Below, piece after piece: positions 18,874-28,343 of a DNA stretch of 64,000 bases (its first letter is position 1; each line of letters begins with the position of its first letter). Position numbers and translations under genes: made by a program. The stretch lies in assembly GCA_963767475.1 (NCBI GenBank), contig CAVYEI010000002.1, positions 1,178,001 to 1,242,000 on the forward strand, given 5' to 3'. The DNA is from WHSW01 sp963767475. Its GTDB lineage: Bacteria; Actinomycetota; Thermoleophilia; Solirubrobacterales; 70-9. Below the pieces are notes generated by a model. That model saw nothing but the letters and a program-made list of their open reading frames with translations. It did no database searches and was not told the origin of the DNA.

Positions 18874-21757
18874 CTAGCCGACGGCAGGCACGGATTCTGG
18901 TGAGGCGCCGCCGGCGTCGAGCGCCTCCGCGAGCTGGGTTCGGGAGCGGATCTCGAGCTTGCCGTAGGCGTTGGCGAGGTGCATCTCGATCGTCTTCACG
19001 GTCACGAACAGGTCCTCCGCGATCTCGCGGTTGGTGCTGCCCCTCGGCGGCGCGCTGGGCGACCCGCAGCTCGCTGGGCGTGAGCGAGTCGACGCCCCGC
19101 AGGGCGACTCGGCGCGGGCGAGCGCCGGCGGCGAGCGCCTCCTCTTGCGCACGACCGGCAACCGCGGTGGCGCCGCATGCGGTGGCGAGCTCCTGGGCGC
19201 GGGCGGCGCTCTCGCGCGCGGCCGATCGCCGCCGCGCGCGGCGCTGAGCGGCGGCGAGATCGGTCATCGCGATCGCGAGATCGAGTGGCGCCGGTGACTC
19301 CGCCAGCGTGGCGACCGCCCGCTCCAGAGTCGGCAGCGTGGTGTCGTCGTCCGCGACCAGGGCGACGACGCGCAGAGCCATGCCGATCGGGCGCTTGGCG
19401 CCGAATCGCTCCGCGAGCTCGAGCTCCTCGCCGGCGAGCAGCGCGGCCTGATCGCGGTCGCCGGCTCGGACGAGGGCGAGCGCGGCATCCGAACGCCAGG
19501 GCACGACGGCGGGATTGTGCGATCCCCACGCGTTGCTCACCCGTCCGCACTCGAGCAGGTCCGTGACGGCGCCTTCGATGTCGTCGCGTTCACGGCGCAC
19601 GACCCCGCGGGCGTGGAGGACCAGGTGGTACGGAAGGGCGTCGGAGTCGGTGCTGCTGTCGAGCACCTCCGCCTCGACCCGCGCGAGCTCGGTTTCGTCG
19701 GCGCCACGCGCGACCGCGATCAGCGCCTTGATCCCCCGGGCGGCGTTGAGCAGGGCGTCGGTCCCCGCCGCCTCCTTGCCGAGCTCGAGCGCGAGCGTGC
19801 AATCGGCGTCGGCCTCCGGGATCCGGCCGCGACGCCAGTTGACCATCGACTGGCAGGAGGCGGCCGCGGAGCGAACGACCACCGAACCGCGCCGGCGGCC
19901 CTCGGCGAGCATCCGCCCGTTGATCGTGCTCGCTTCGTCGAGCCGGTCCGAGAACATCATCGCCACGCCCGCGATCAGCATCCCGTAGCCGCCCTCGGTC
20001 GGGTCGACGGGGATGAAGTCGCTGGCGACGGCGCGCGCGGCGAGACCGGCGGCCTCCTCGGCGGGCCCGAACGCTCCCGCAGCCGTGTCGAAGGCGAGCC
20101 CGGCGAGCGTGAACGCCTCGAGCCGGGTTCCCGGCTCGCGTCCAGGATCTCGTAGCCCGGAGGTGAGCGCCGCGAGCCGCTCGCGCGCGCCCTGGCTGAT
20201 GTAGGCGAGCCCGAGGTGCTCGAGCTCGATCAGCTCCCGCAGCTCGGGGTCGAGCTCGGGTAGATCGGGTGTGAGCGCCTCGAGCACGTCAACGGCGTGG
20301 ACCGAGTCGCCTCCGAACTTCATCGCCCTGGCCAGCTCCAGCGACGCCCGAGCCCGCGCCGGCGCGTCGGCGGCCTGCTCGGCCGCCTGACGCAGGTGCG
20401 TCGTCGCCTCGCCGAGGCCGGAGCGCGCCTCCGCAAGCCCGAGCTCGGTCAGCACTTCGCAGCGCAGCTCGGGACGGGGTGGCTCGGCGAGCGCCCGGCC
20501 GAGGTAGGCGGCCGCGGTCGCCGGAGCTCCGAGCTGGCTCGCCCGGTCGGCGGCGGCGCGCAGCTGCGCGACGGTCTCCTCGTTCGCCTCCGGGTGCACG
20601 TGGAGGAGATGGGTGGCGAGCTCCTCCGGAGCGGCGCCCCGCTCGCTGAGCAGCTCAGCGGCGAGCGCATGGAGGCGCGCCCGCTCGGTCGGCGAGATCG
20701 CGTGCAGCACCGTGGCGCGAACCAGGGGGTGGGTGAAGCAGAGCCCATGCCGGTCCTCGAGGATTCCGGCGCGCACGAGGGCCGACTCGGCCTTCGTGAC
20801 CGAGGCCGGGTCGAGCCCGGCGACACTCGCGGCCGAGGCGGCGTTGGTGCCGTCGCCGAGAACCGCGATCGCCTCGGCGAGCGGGCGCGCCTGCGAGGGC
20901 ATCTGGGCAAGCCTCAGCTCGACCGCCGCCGAGACGCCGCCCGGGGCAAGCGAGCCCACCCGTCGCGCCGCCTCGGCCGTCGGCGCGATCCTCCGCTCTC
21001 CGACCTCGCGCAGGAGTTCGGAGAGCAAGAACGGGTTTCCCCTCGTGGCCTCGAGGCAGGCGGCAGCGAAGTCCTCGTCGGCTTCGGCGCCCGCGGCCTT
21101 GTGCACGAGGCTCTCGACCGATTCACGGCTGAGCGGCGCCGGGCGCAGGACCGTGGCGATCGGCTCGGTGACGAGCGCCGCCGAAAGCGGGCTCTGGGCC
21201 TCCCTGGCCGGACGGGTAGCGGCGACCACCAGCAGCGGCAGCCCTTCCGCGCGGCGAGCGAGGAAGCCGAGGAACTCGAGCGAGGGCTCATCGGCCCACT
21301 GAATGTCGTCGACCACCAGCGCCAGCGGCTGCTGGCGAGCCAGCGCGCTGACCAGCCAGAAGAGCCCGTTGATCTTCGAGTAACGATCGGCGCCGTCGGA
21401 GTCGCTGCTCGCCTCGCCCGAGCTGATCACCGTGCGTGCCAGCCCTGCCGCTCCCGTGAACAGCTCCTCCCGCTCGGCATCCGAGGCCGCGAGCACGATC
21501 GGGTCGAGGAGCTGGCGGGCGACGCCGAAGGCGATGTGTGTCTCGAGTTCGGTGGCGCGGGCCGCGAGCACCCGCATCGGCGCGCCGTCCGGCTCGATCT
21601 CGCGCACGGATCGCAACAGGCGGGTCTTGCCGATTCCCGCCGGGCCCTCGACCACGACGAGGCGGCCCTCACCCGCGACCGCGTCCCCCGCCGCCGCCGC
21701 GAGGGCACCAAGCTCGGCATCGCGCTCGATCAGCGGCTCCGGTGCCGGATTCCCCAT
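18874..21757 (-). CDS. Large ATP-binding LuxR-family regulator (LAL/MalT-like), one frameshift
   Basis: The protein of about 960 residues has an N-terminal AAA/STAND ATPase: Walker A VVVEGPAGIGKTRLL (about residue 35) and Walker B LALVVDDIQWADEPS. A long helical TPR-like middle carries repeats such as RAAADRASQLGAPATAAAYL. A C-terminal LuxR helix-turn-helix begins GVDSLTPSELRVAQRAAEG and, after an indel near 19040, continues STNREIAEDLFVTVKTIEMH. The indel hits the HTH itself but both sides are well conserved, so it is probably a sequencing error. Such regulators sense small inducers through the ATPase and TPR parts and activate neighbouring genes; the inducer is unknown. Two palindromes sit just upstream of its start. 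Confidence 0.88.
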
Positions 21758-21772
21758 CGGCCGATTGTAAGT

Positions 21773-21799
21773 CTGGGGTTATCCCCAGGGGTGCACCCC
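21773..21799. promoter_or_regulatory. Two adjoining perfect palindromes upstream of the LAL regulator
   Basis: CTGGGG-TTAT-CCCCAG (21773-21788) directly abuts GGGGTGCACCCC (21788-21799) in the 102-base gap between the divergent starts at 21757 and 21860. They are likely protein-binding sites, possibly for autoregulation by the LuxR protein, and could control both genes. Confidence 0.5.
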
Positions 21800-21859
21800 A
21801 TTGCGCGAGCGACGCCGCTGATGGAGATTCGCGGCGTCAACCGACTGGAGGAGCAGCAA

Positions 21860-22303
21860 GTGCGCCAACTACTCAGAATTCTCGGCCTGGTCACGGGTAT
21901 CGGGCCACTGATCACCGCGATGCGGACGAGCTGGGACTCGTTCGACGCCTACGGCACGGTGCCCAGCGGCGAGTCCGCCACCCTGCGCTTGCCCGCGGGG
22001 CCGATCTCGATCGCGTTCGCGACGGGCGAGAAGAGCTCGCGCGGTGTCGAGGCCGACCTCCCGGCGATCGCCGCCGTCGACGGCGGCGAGGTGCCGGTGG
22101 AGTTCATGGGCGCGCTGCAGGGCCCGAGCTCGCAGAAGAGCGGCTACTTCGCCGACGAGCAGGTGCGCAAGCGCTTCGCCACGGCCGTGGTGCCCGCCGA
22201 AGGCGACTACGTGGTCAGGGCCGCCGCATGCACCGTCCTGATCGGGACCGCGGGGTTCAGCCGTAGCCCGAGCCCGGTCGCCGGCCGCCTCGAGACGGCC
22301 TGA
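21860..22303 (+). CDS. Small secreted or membrane-anchored protein of unknown function
   Basis: I choose the GTG at 21860 because GGAGGAG stands 5-6 nt before it; an ATG at 21821 is also open. The N-terminus (RQLLRILGLVTGIGPLITAM) can act as a signal anchor. The body is strand-rich: TVPSGESATLRLPAGPISIA, VEFMGALQGPSSQKSGYFAD, RFATAVVPAEGDYVVRAAAC. The pattern resembles small extracellular beta-sandwiches, but I recognise no family. The next secreted protein follows after 5 nt, so the two form an operon divergent from the LAL regulator. Confidence 0.6.
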   Translation: MRQLLRILGLVTGIGPLITAMRTSWDSFDAYGTVPSGESATLRLPAGPISIAFATGEKSSRGVEADLPAIAAVDGGEVPVEFMGALQGPSSQKSGYFADEQVRKRFATAVVPAEGDYVVRAAACTVLIGTAGFSRSPSPVAGRLETA

Positions 22304-22308
22304 GGGAG

Positions 22309-23067
22309 ATGACGATGAAACTCAGAGCTCTCACAACCCTGGTCGCCGGGCTCGCGCTCGCGATCCCGGCGGCGGCCGAGGCCGGCGACACCGACATGGT
22401 CGGCACCGCGATCGCCTGCTCGACCGACGTGGTCGAGCCCGGCGGCAGCTACACCTGCACGGTCACCTACTCGAACGCCGGGCCCAACCCGATCGTCGCC
22501 GATGACAAGTACCGGGTCGTGATCTTCGACTCCGGCTTCTCCGACGTGACCGGTGTCTCCAGTCCGGCCGGAGCCTGCGCGCTCGACGGCGCCAGCCCGC
22601 ATTGCGACTTCGCCGCGATCGCGCCGGGTGGGGCGATCGAGATGACGGCGACGTTGAAGGCGGGTGCCAACGCGGACGGCTTCGACGACGAAGCGATCTT
22701 CGAGTCGATCGAGTCCACCGACCCCAATCGCGATAACGACCGTCTCACGGCGATCGTGAAGATCCGCAAGCAGGTCGGGCCCGATACCTCGCTGACCAAG
22801 AACTTCAAGAAGCTGACGCCGCAGAAGCTGATGCGGGCGAAGTGGGGGCTGAAGTCGACCGTTCCCGGCTCCAGCTTCGAGTGCAGGGTCGACAAGAAGG
22901 CGTTCAAGCCGTGCGGCTCGCCGGTCAAGGCGAAGAAGCTGAAGAAGCTGAAGAAGCCCGGCAAGCACCGGTTCTGCGCCCGCGCGATCGCACCGAACGG
23001 GGTCGAGGACGCGACGCCGGCCTGCGACAAGTTCAAGGTCAAGAAGGTGAGGGTGAAGCGCGGTTAG
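22309..23067 (+). CDS. Secreted DUF11-like beta-sandwich protein
   Basis: A signal peptide ends near residue 26 (LVAGLALAIPAAAEAG). Residues 30-130 look like a DUF11/CARDB-type domain (VEPGGSYTCTVTYSNAGPNP, then GGAIEMTATLKAGA) with paired cysteines. The C-terminal part (about 160-250) is Lys-rich and contains PGSSFECRVDKKAFKPCGSP and HRFCARAIAPNGVED, a pattern I associate with actinobacterial surface proteins. GAGGGAG precedes two ATG codons; the second, at 22315, has the better spacing. Its end overlaps the convergent methyltransferase gene by 4 bases. The function is unknown. Confidence 0.72.
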   Translation: MTMKLRALTTLVAGLALAIPAAAEAGDTDMVGTAIACSTDVVEPGGSYTCTVTYSNAGPNPIVADDKYRVVIFDSGFSDVTGVSSPAGACALDGASPHCDFAAIAPGGAIEMTATLKAGANADGFDDEAIFESIESTDPNRDNDRLTAIVKIRKQVGPDTSLTKNFKKLTPQKLMRAKWGLKSTVPGSSFECRVDKKAFKPCGSPVKAKKLKKLKKPGKHRFCARAIAPNGVEDATPACDKFKVKKVRVKRG

Positions 23068-23855
23068 GCGTCCGTTGCCAGCCGGCCGCCGACGAACTGG
23101 ACCATCCCCGAGAGCCGGCGGTGGATGCCGCTGAAGCCGCGTTGTTCGAGCGCTTCGACGACCTCGTCGCCCTCGAAGATCCGCATCCCGCTGGCGCGTT
23201 CGAGAATCGGCTTCAGCGGCTTCAGCGTCAGCTCGCGCCGGACCGAGGTCATCAGCGCGATCCGGCCGCCCGGCTTCAGCACCCGCCGCATCTGGTCGAG
23301 CGCCGCGAACGGGTCCGGAAACAGGTGCAGGGCGGCGAAGCAGCAGGTGGCGTCGAAGCTCGCGTCGCCAAACGGCAAGGCGGTGGCGTCGCCGCGGATC
23401 AGGGTCAGGTTGGAGACGTGGGCGCGGCGCAGCTCCTCGCCGCCGCGCTCGAGCATCGTGCGCGAGGCGTCGATCCCGACCGCGAGGCCATCCGGCCCGA
23501 CGGCCTTCGCGAACTCGCGGGTGAAGTTGCCCGGGCCGCAGGCAATGTCGAGCACGGTGTCGCCCTCGCCGAGCCCGAGCAGCAGGCGGGCGATCCTGAT
23601 CTCCTCCGCCATCCCGGGCCCGGTGACGCCCTTGGCCACCCGTCCCAGTGCGGGGCGCCAGTAGCGCTCGTAGATCGCCGGCACGAGACGGGTCACCATC
23701 AGGTCCTGGGTCGGGCCCGTCGACTCGAGCTCGCCCTCGAGCAGGTCCAGATAGCCGGCGTCGTTGAGCCCCCGTTCGGCGGCGAGCGCCGCGGCGCGAT
23801 CGTCGAGCAGGGCGATCGTGCGCTCGAGCGCCCCCGGCGGAGCCTCGGTCGTCAT
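23064..23855 (-). CDS. Class I SAM-dependent methyltransferase
   Basis: The 263-residue protein has the SAM motif I in DTVLDIACGPGNFTREFAKA (about residue 110), motif II/acidic VGIDASRTMLERG, GDATALPFGDASFDATCCFA (motif IV) and RRVLKPGGRIALMTSV (motif V/VI). The best overall resemblance is to UbiE/Methyltransf_11-type enzymes acting on small hydrophobic molecules or lipids. The substrate is unknown. Its ATG overlaps the stop of the small upstream gene by 4 nt, which in turn overlaps the CWB2 protein gene, so all three are co-translated. Confidence 0.85.
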   Translation of the reverse strand: MTTEAPPGALERTIALLDDRAAALAAERGLNDAGYLDLLEGELESTGPTQDLMVTRLVPAIYERYWRPALGRVAKGVTGPGMAEEIRIARLLLGLGEGDTVLDIACGPGNFTREFAKAVGPDGLAVGIDASRTMLERGGEELRRAHVSNLTLIRGDATALPFGDASFDATCCFAALHLFPDPFAALDQMRRVLKPGGRIALMTSVRRELTLKPLKPILERASGMRIFEGDEVVEALEQRGFSGIHRRLSGMVQFVGGRLATDA

Positions 23856-24085
23856 CCCGGGCCGCGTGGGTCGCCGGAGTGGTGCGCGAGGTCGGTGAGG
23901 CGGGCGATCTGGCGCTCGCCCTCCACCCGGGCCGGATGGCCGGCGGGCAGCGGCGCGATCAGGCGCTCGATCCGCTCGCGGATCTGGAGCGCGAAGTGGG
24001 GGGTCGAAGGGCCGCCGAGCGCGCGGATGTCCTCGACCGTGACCTCACGGTGGCCGGCGTGGCCGGGCGTCTCGTTCTCAGTCAT
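23852..24085 (-). CDS. Small protein of unknown function (77 aa) inside an operon
   Basis: The gene is held between two others by 4-nt ATGA overlaps at both ends (24082-24085 and 23852-23855), good evidence that it is translated. The sequence is charged and probably helical: EVTVEDIRALGGPSTPHFAL, QIRERIERLIAPLPAGHP, EGERQIARLTDLAHH. There is no signal peptide, membrane segment or metal motif. I recognise no family. Coupling suggests it works with the methyltransferase downstream. Confidence 0.65.
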   Translation of the reverse strand: MTENETPGHAGHREVTVEDIRALGGPSTPHFALQIRERIERLIAPLPAGHPARVEGERQIARLTDLAHHSGDPRGPG

Positions 24086-25441
24086 CGGTTCTGGTTCGCG
24101 TCCGGTTGCGGTTCATCGTCGGGCGTCGACTCGGGCGTCCCCGGCGCCGGGCCCAGGGTTGAGCCCCCGCCGGACGTTACCGGTGCGACCTCGGCGAGCT
24201 CGTCGGCTTCGGCCTGCAGATCGACCGAGAGCGCCGTGGTGTCGCCGATCAGCCAGACGTGGTTGTAGATCGCCCGGGTTGGATCGTCCTCGTAGCCCGG
24301 TTTCAGGTCGAGCAGGTAGTCGCGCAGGGAGCCCGGCAGGGCGGAGCCGTCATCGGTGACCAGGATCGGGCCCCAGGTGCCGCTCGCCGAAAGCGGCGAG
24401 GCGACGGCGGCGTCGAGCGGGCGATCGGTGTTGGTGATCACCATCCCGTGGCCGGGGTCGTTGATGTTCCAGCCGAAGTCGCCCTTGGTGTAGCGGGCAA
24501 AGGCGATCGCGTTCTCGACCGCGCCCTCGGCGCCGATCCGCACAGCGCTCGGGGCGACGTGCTCGATCTCCTTCATCGTCTCCTCGCTGATCACCGACTC
24601 CGGGCCGAGCACGAACACCGGCACGCCGTCGTTGCGGCGCAGGGCCTCGATCGTCGCCTTCGGCAACGACTCCTTCTGCCGTGAACAGGACCGGGTCGCC
24701 GGAGCGCGCCGCCCAGCCGGCGGCCGGCATCGCGTAGGCGGCCGCCTCCGAGCTGGTGACGACGATGTGCTCCGGCTTGCCGGCGAGGCGGTCGCGGAGC
24801 TGGTCGATCTCGTCGGCGAGCTGGGCCGCGTCGTCGCCCTCGACCGCGAGCGTCTCGTAGCCCTCGGGTGCGGCGGCGGCACCGATTACGAACACCTGCC
24901 GCCCGGCGGTCGCCGCCGAGCCCTTGGGCGCGAGCTGGCGGATCGCCGACCCGGTCAGCGGTGGCAGCTCGTCGGCCTCGGTGACCAGCAGCGGGGCGCC
25001 GACCGGCTCGCCGACCAGCGAGGCGGCCGCGACCGCCGCGGGCCAGTCGTCGGCGTCGACGAGCGTGACCGCATTGGGCCCCGGCACGCCGCCGGTTGAA
25101 GGATGGACCGCGAGTGCCACCGCCGCCGCATCGGCGACAGCGTCCGAGCCCGAGACCCTGGTCGTGTTCTTGGTCGCGAAGGTGGGGAACCCGAGGTCGC
25201 CGGTGTCCTCGGGCACGACGACCTCCTTGACCACCACCTGCGGGGCCGGCGCCGGCCCGCCGCCCGGCGGCGGATCGTCGTCGCCGCCGGTCGCCAGGTA
25301 GGCGCCCAAGCCGCCGGCGACGAGCACGGCGACCAAGACGCCCGCCGCGAGCCGGCGGTGGCGGCTGAGCCAGTGGCCGAGGTCGGAGAGGAAGTAGCGG
25401 ATGCGGGCGAGCACGGGCCGCAAGGCTACGCGACCCGGCAC
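24082..25441 (-). CDS. Membrane-anchored cell-wall-binding-repeat-2-like protein, one frameshift
   Basis: The GTG at 25441 follows GGGAGG with 6-nt spacing. A cytoplasmic N-terminus (about 30 residues) leads into one transmembrane segment (RRLAAGVLVAVLVAGGLGAY) and a Pro/Gly linker. The extracellular part shows CWB2-type units: TTRVSGSDAVADAAAVALAV, NAVTLVDADDWPAAVAAASL, APLLVTEADELPP, RQVFVIGAAAAPEGYETLAV, and after a frameshift near 24680 VPVFVLGPESVISEETMKEI and AVRIGAEGAVENAIAFARYT. It ends in a Pro/Asp-rich tail. CWB2 domains attach proteins to anionic wall polymers in other bacteria. It heads a three-gene operon. Confidence 0.72.
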
Positions 25442-25460
25442 CTCGCGCCTCCCGGTGGCC

Positions 25461-25493
25461 TATGCTTCTACAGCCATTGACTGACCAGTCAAT
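25461..25493 (+). promoter_or_regulatory. Acyl-CoA dehydrogenase promoter with palindromic operator
   Basis: A TATGCT -10 box (25461-25466) is followed by ATTGACTG-AC-CAGTCAAT (25476-25493): perfect 8-bp half sites around a 2-nt centre, covering the start of transcription. The form is that of operators bound by TetR-family fatty-acid regulators. No such regulator gene lies in this window. Confidence 0.65.
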
Positions 25494-25529
25494 CGGGTCG
25501 GTCCGAACGTCCGCCAGGAGGTCAGCAGC

Positions 25530-26858
25530 GTGGATTTCGCCCTGAACGAGGATCAGCTCCAGCTGAAGGCGAGGATGCGCCGCTTCGCCCGCGACGAGAT
25601 CCGGCCCGTGGCCGCCAAGCACGACGCCGAGGAGTCGACCCCGTGGGAGGTGATCAAGGCCGCTCGCGACCAGGGCCTGCACGGGATCGAGAACCTGCAG
25701 CGGATGGGCTCCGACCCCGACGGGATGTTCGGCGTGATCGGAGCCGAGGAGCTTCACTGGGGCTGCGCCGGGATCGCGCTGGCGATCTCGGGCTCCGGCC
25801 TCGCCGCCGCCGGCCTCGCCGCCTCCGGTACCCCGGAGCAGATCGCCCGCTGGGTCCCGGAATGCTTCGGCGTCGGCGACGAGGTCAAGCTCGGCGCCTA
25901 CGCGGTCACCGAGGCCGGCGCCGGCTCCGACGTCAAGAGCCTGCGCGCGACGGCGAAGCGCGACGGCGACGAGTGGGTGCTCAACGGGACCAAGGTCTTC
26001 ATCACCAACGGCGGCATCGCCGACGTCCACGTCGTCGTCGCCAACGTTGCCCCGGAGCTCGGCCACCGCGGCCAGGCGTCGTTCGTGGTCGAGAAGGGCA
26101 CCCCCGGCCTGAGCCAGGGCAAGAAGGAGTCGAAGATCGGCATCCGCGCCTCGCATACCGCCGAGGTCGTGCTCGAGGACTGCCGGATCCCGGTCGAGAA
26201 CCTGCTCGGCGGGCTCGAGAAACTGGAGCGAAAGCTCGAGCGCGCCCGCACCGGTGAGCCGTCGCGCGGGTCGAACGCCCTCGCCACCTTCGAGCTCACC
26301 CGGCCGCTGGTCGGCGCCTCGGCCCTCGGCATCGCCCAGGCCGCCTATGAGTGGACGCTCTCCTACCTCGACGACGACACGCTCGCTGCCGACGTGCTCG
26401 AGCTGGCGCTCGACGAGAGCTCGACCGCCGGCCGCCCGCCGCTGGAGCGACAGGGCAATCAGCAGATCCTCGCCCAGGTGGCGACCGAGATCGAGGCCGC
26501 GCGCCTGCTGGTCCAGCGCGCCGCCTGGATGGGCCGCAACGGGATCCCGCTGACCGCCGGTCAGGGCTCGATGTCGAAGCTCAAGGCCGGCCAGGTCGCG
26601 GTCTGGACGACGCGGACGCTGATGGACATCGTCGGCCCCTACGCCGCCACGACCGAGTGCCCGCTGGAGAAGTGGTTTCGCGACGCGAAGATCTACGAGC
26701 TGTTCGAGGGCACGGCAGAGATCCAGCGGCTGGTGATCTCGCGGATGCAGGTGACCGAGTACCGCGACCGCCTGATCGAGGCGGCGGCGATCGCCGCCGA
26801 GGGCACCGAGCCCAACGTCGGTGACTCCGTCGGCGGCTCGGTCACGGCGACGCAGTAG
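25530..26858 (+). CDS. Acyl-CoA dehydrogenase
   Basis: The GTG at 25530 follows CCAGGAGG. The FAD/acyl-CoA fold is complete: FALNEDQLQLKARMRRFARD at the N-terminus, KLGAYAVTEAGAGSDVKSLR, VLNGTKVFITNGGIADVHVV, KESKIGIRASHTAEVVLEDC, and the C-terminal LFEGTAEIQRLVISRM, which includes the usual catalytic-base Glu. At 442 residues it is about 55 longer than typical; extra sequence falls around residues 232-310 (KLERARTGEPSRGS and the YLDDDTLAADVLELALDESS region). It should introduce the alpha-beta double bond of an acyl-CoA, passing electrons to ETF. A TetR-type operator overlies its promoter. Confidence 0.9.
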   Translation: MDFALNEDQLQLKARMRRFARDEIRPVAAKHDAEESTPWEVIKAARDQGLHGIENLQRMGSDPDGMFGVIGAEELHWGCAGIALAISGSGLAAAGLAASGTPEQIARWVPECFGVGDEVKLGAYAVTEAGAGSDVKSLRATAKRDGDEWVLNGTKVFITNGGIADVHVVVANVAPELGHRGQASFVVEKGTPGLSQGKKESKIGIRASHTAEVVLEDCRIPVENLLGGLEKLERKLERARTGEPSRGSNALATFELTRPLVGASALGIAQAAYEWTLSYLDDDTLAADVLELALDESSTAGRPPLERQGNQQILAQVATEIEAARLLVQRAAWMGRNGIPLTAGQGSMSKLKAGQVAVWTTRTLMDIVGPYAATTECPLEKWFRDAKIYELFEGTAEIQRLVISRMQVTEYRDRLIEAAAIAAEGTEPNVGDSVGGSVTATQ

Positions 26859-26927
26859 CGCTTGCAGGCCCCACGCCGGGCATCAACTCACCTGCGTTGA
26901 CGGTCTAAGTTCGCTGCTACCCTGCGC

Positions 26928-27064
26928 GAGCAATCGCCGAGTCCGCACGGCCACGGCCGGGCGGAGCGGGGGACCCAAACCCACCGCAACCGGGGCGAAT
27001 GGCCCGACCGCAAGTCATCAGGCCTAGCGCTACGCGCGAGCCCGTCAGCTAACTCCGCAGGCGA
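26928..27064 (+). promoter_or_regulatory. c-di-AMP riboswitch (ydaO/yuaA class) upstream of the M23 peptidase
   Basis: The leader carries GCCGAGTCCGC, GCGGAGCGGGGGACCCAA, CCGGGGCGAAT and CCCGTCAGCTAACTCCG followed by CAGGCG, in the order and spacing of the class, ending a few bases before the start codon. A possible promoter lies just upstream (TTGACG at 26897, TACCCT at 26918, spacing 15). It shares long identical blocks with the copy at 530-667. In actinobacteria this class is known upstream of cell-wall hydrolases, matching the gene here. Confidence 0.92.
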
Positions 27065-27067
27065 CCA

Positions 27068-28254
27068 GTGCAAATGAGTTACAGCGACCCGGGCGACAAC
27101 CCGATTTCACGCACCCCGCGCACCCTCGTGGTGGCGATCTGCGGCGCCGTGCTCGCGGCGCTCGCCTTCGCGCTCGCCGGCGGGGCCTTCGCCCAGGACC
27201 TGCAATCGCAGCTCGACCAGCGCGAGGCGGAGCTCGATCAGCAGAAGGACCGCAAGGGAGTGCTCTCGAGCGAGCTCGCCGACTACAACACCCAGGTCGA
27301 CCAGCTCGCCGGCGAGGTCGCGATCCTGCGCAACCGCGAGGCCATGGTGGTCGCCGAGCTGCGCCGCGTCCAGGCGCGCCTCAACCGCGAGAAGGTGCGC
27401 CTCGCCCAGCTCAAGGACCAGCTTCAGCCGCTCGCTCAACGTGCTCCGCCGTCGCCTCGTCGGCATCTACCGCTCCGGCGATCCGGACCTGTTCACGGTG
27501 ATGCTCGAGTCCGACGGCTTCGACGACCTGGTCTCGCGCTACGAGTACCTGCGGCGGATCGAGGAGCAGGACTCCTCGATCGTCGGCCGCGTGCGCACGC
27601 TTCGCAACGGCACCCGGGTGACGGTCGAGCGGGTGACCGCCGACCGCAACGAGATCGAGGCGAAGAAGGCCGAGCTCGAGCGCACGCGGATCCAGCTCGA
27701 GGCACGCGAGGCCGAACTTGCGGCCGTGCGCGACAGAAGGCGGCGGCGCTCGAAACCGTCAACTCGAACGATCGAGAAGCTCGACGAGCGACGTCTCCGA
27801 CCTTCAGGCCCAGATTCAGCAGCAGATTCAGCAGGCGAGCGCGACCCCGGGGGTCGCGCCGCTGCAGGCCGGCCCCGTCCAGGGCGCCAGCGGCGGCTGG
27901 ATCTGGCCGGTCAGCGGCACGCTCACCTCGCCCTTCGGCTACCGCTGGGGGCGGATGCACGAGGGCATCGACATCTCGGTCCCCGAGGGCACCCCGATCC
28001 GCGCGGCGAAGCCCGGCACCGTGATCCTCGCCGCCTACACCGGTGGCTACGGCAACTACACCTGCGTCGACCACGGTGGCGGGCTGTCCTCGTGTTACGC
28101 GCACCAGTCCAGCTACGCGGTCAGCCCCGGCGACCAGGTCGCCCAGGGCGACGTGATCGGCTACAGCGGCAACACCGGCTCCTCCACCGGGCCCCACCTG
28201 CACTTCGAGATCCGGGTCAATGGTTCGGCCGTCGACCCACTTGGGTACTTGTAG
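27068..28254 (+). CDS. M23 peptidase (LytM) with coiled coil, secreted, frameshifted
   Basis: A signal segment (about residues 20-40, AICGAVLAALAFALAGGAFA) precedes a long coiled coil (LQSQLDQREAELDQQKDRKG, LAGEVAILRNREAMVVAELR, RVTADRNEIEAKKAELERTR). The C-terminal LytM domain has RMHEGIDISVPEGTPIRAAK with the His/Asp zinc ligands, a GNYTCVDHGGGLSSCYAH region, and the HxH motif in GPHLHFEIRVNG. This is the EnvC/RipA-like layout of a peptidoglycan endopeptidase or amidase activator; all zinc residues are present, so it may be active. Frameshifts near 27430, 27735 and 27780 interrupt the coiled coil. The start may be the GTG at 27068 or the ATG at 27074. It is under c-di-AMP riboswitch control. 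Confidence 0.85.
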
Positions 28255-28343
28255 CTTGTGAGCCCGGTCGAGGTCGAATAGTCTTCCTCTCTCGGTAGCA
28301 AAAGCAACCCGCCCCGTCGTGGGCGCCCGTGCTCTTCCGCCCG

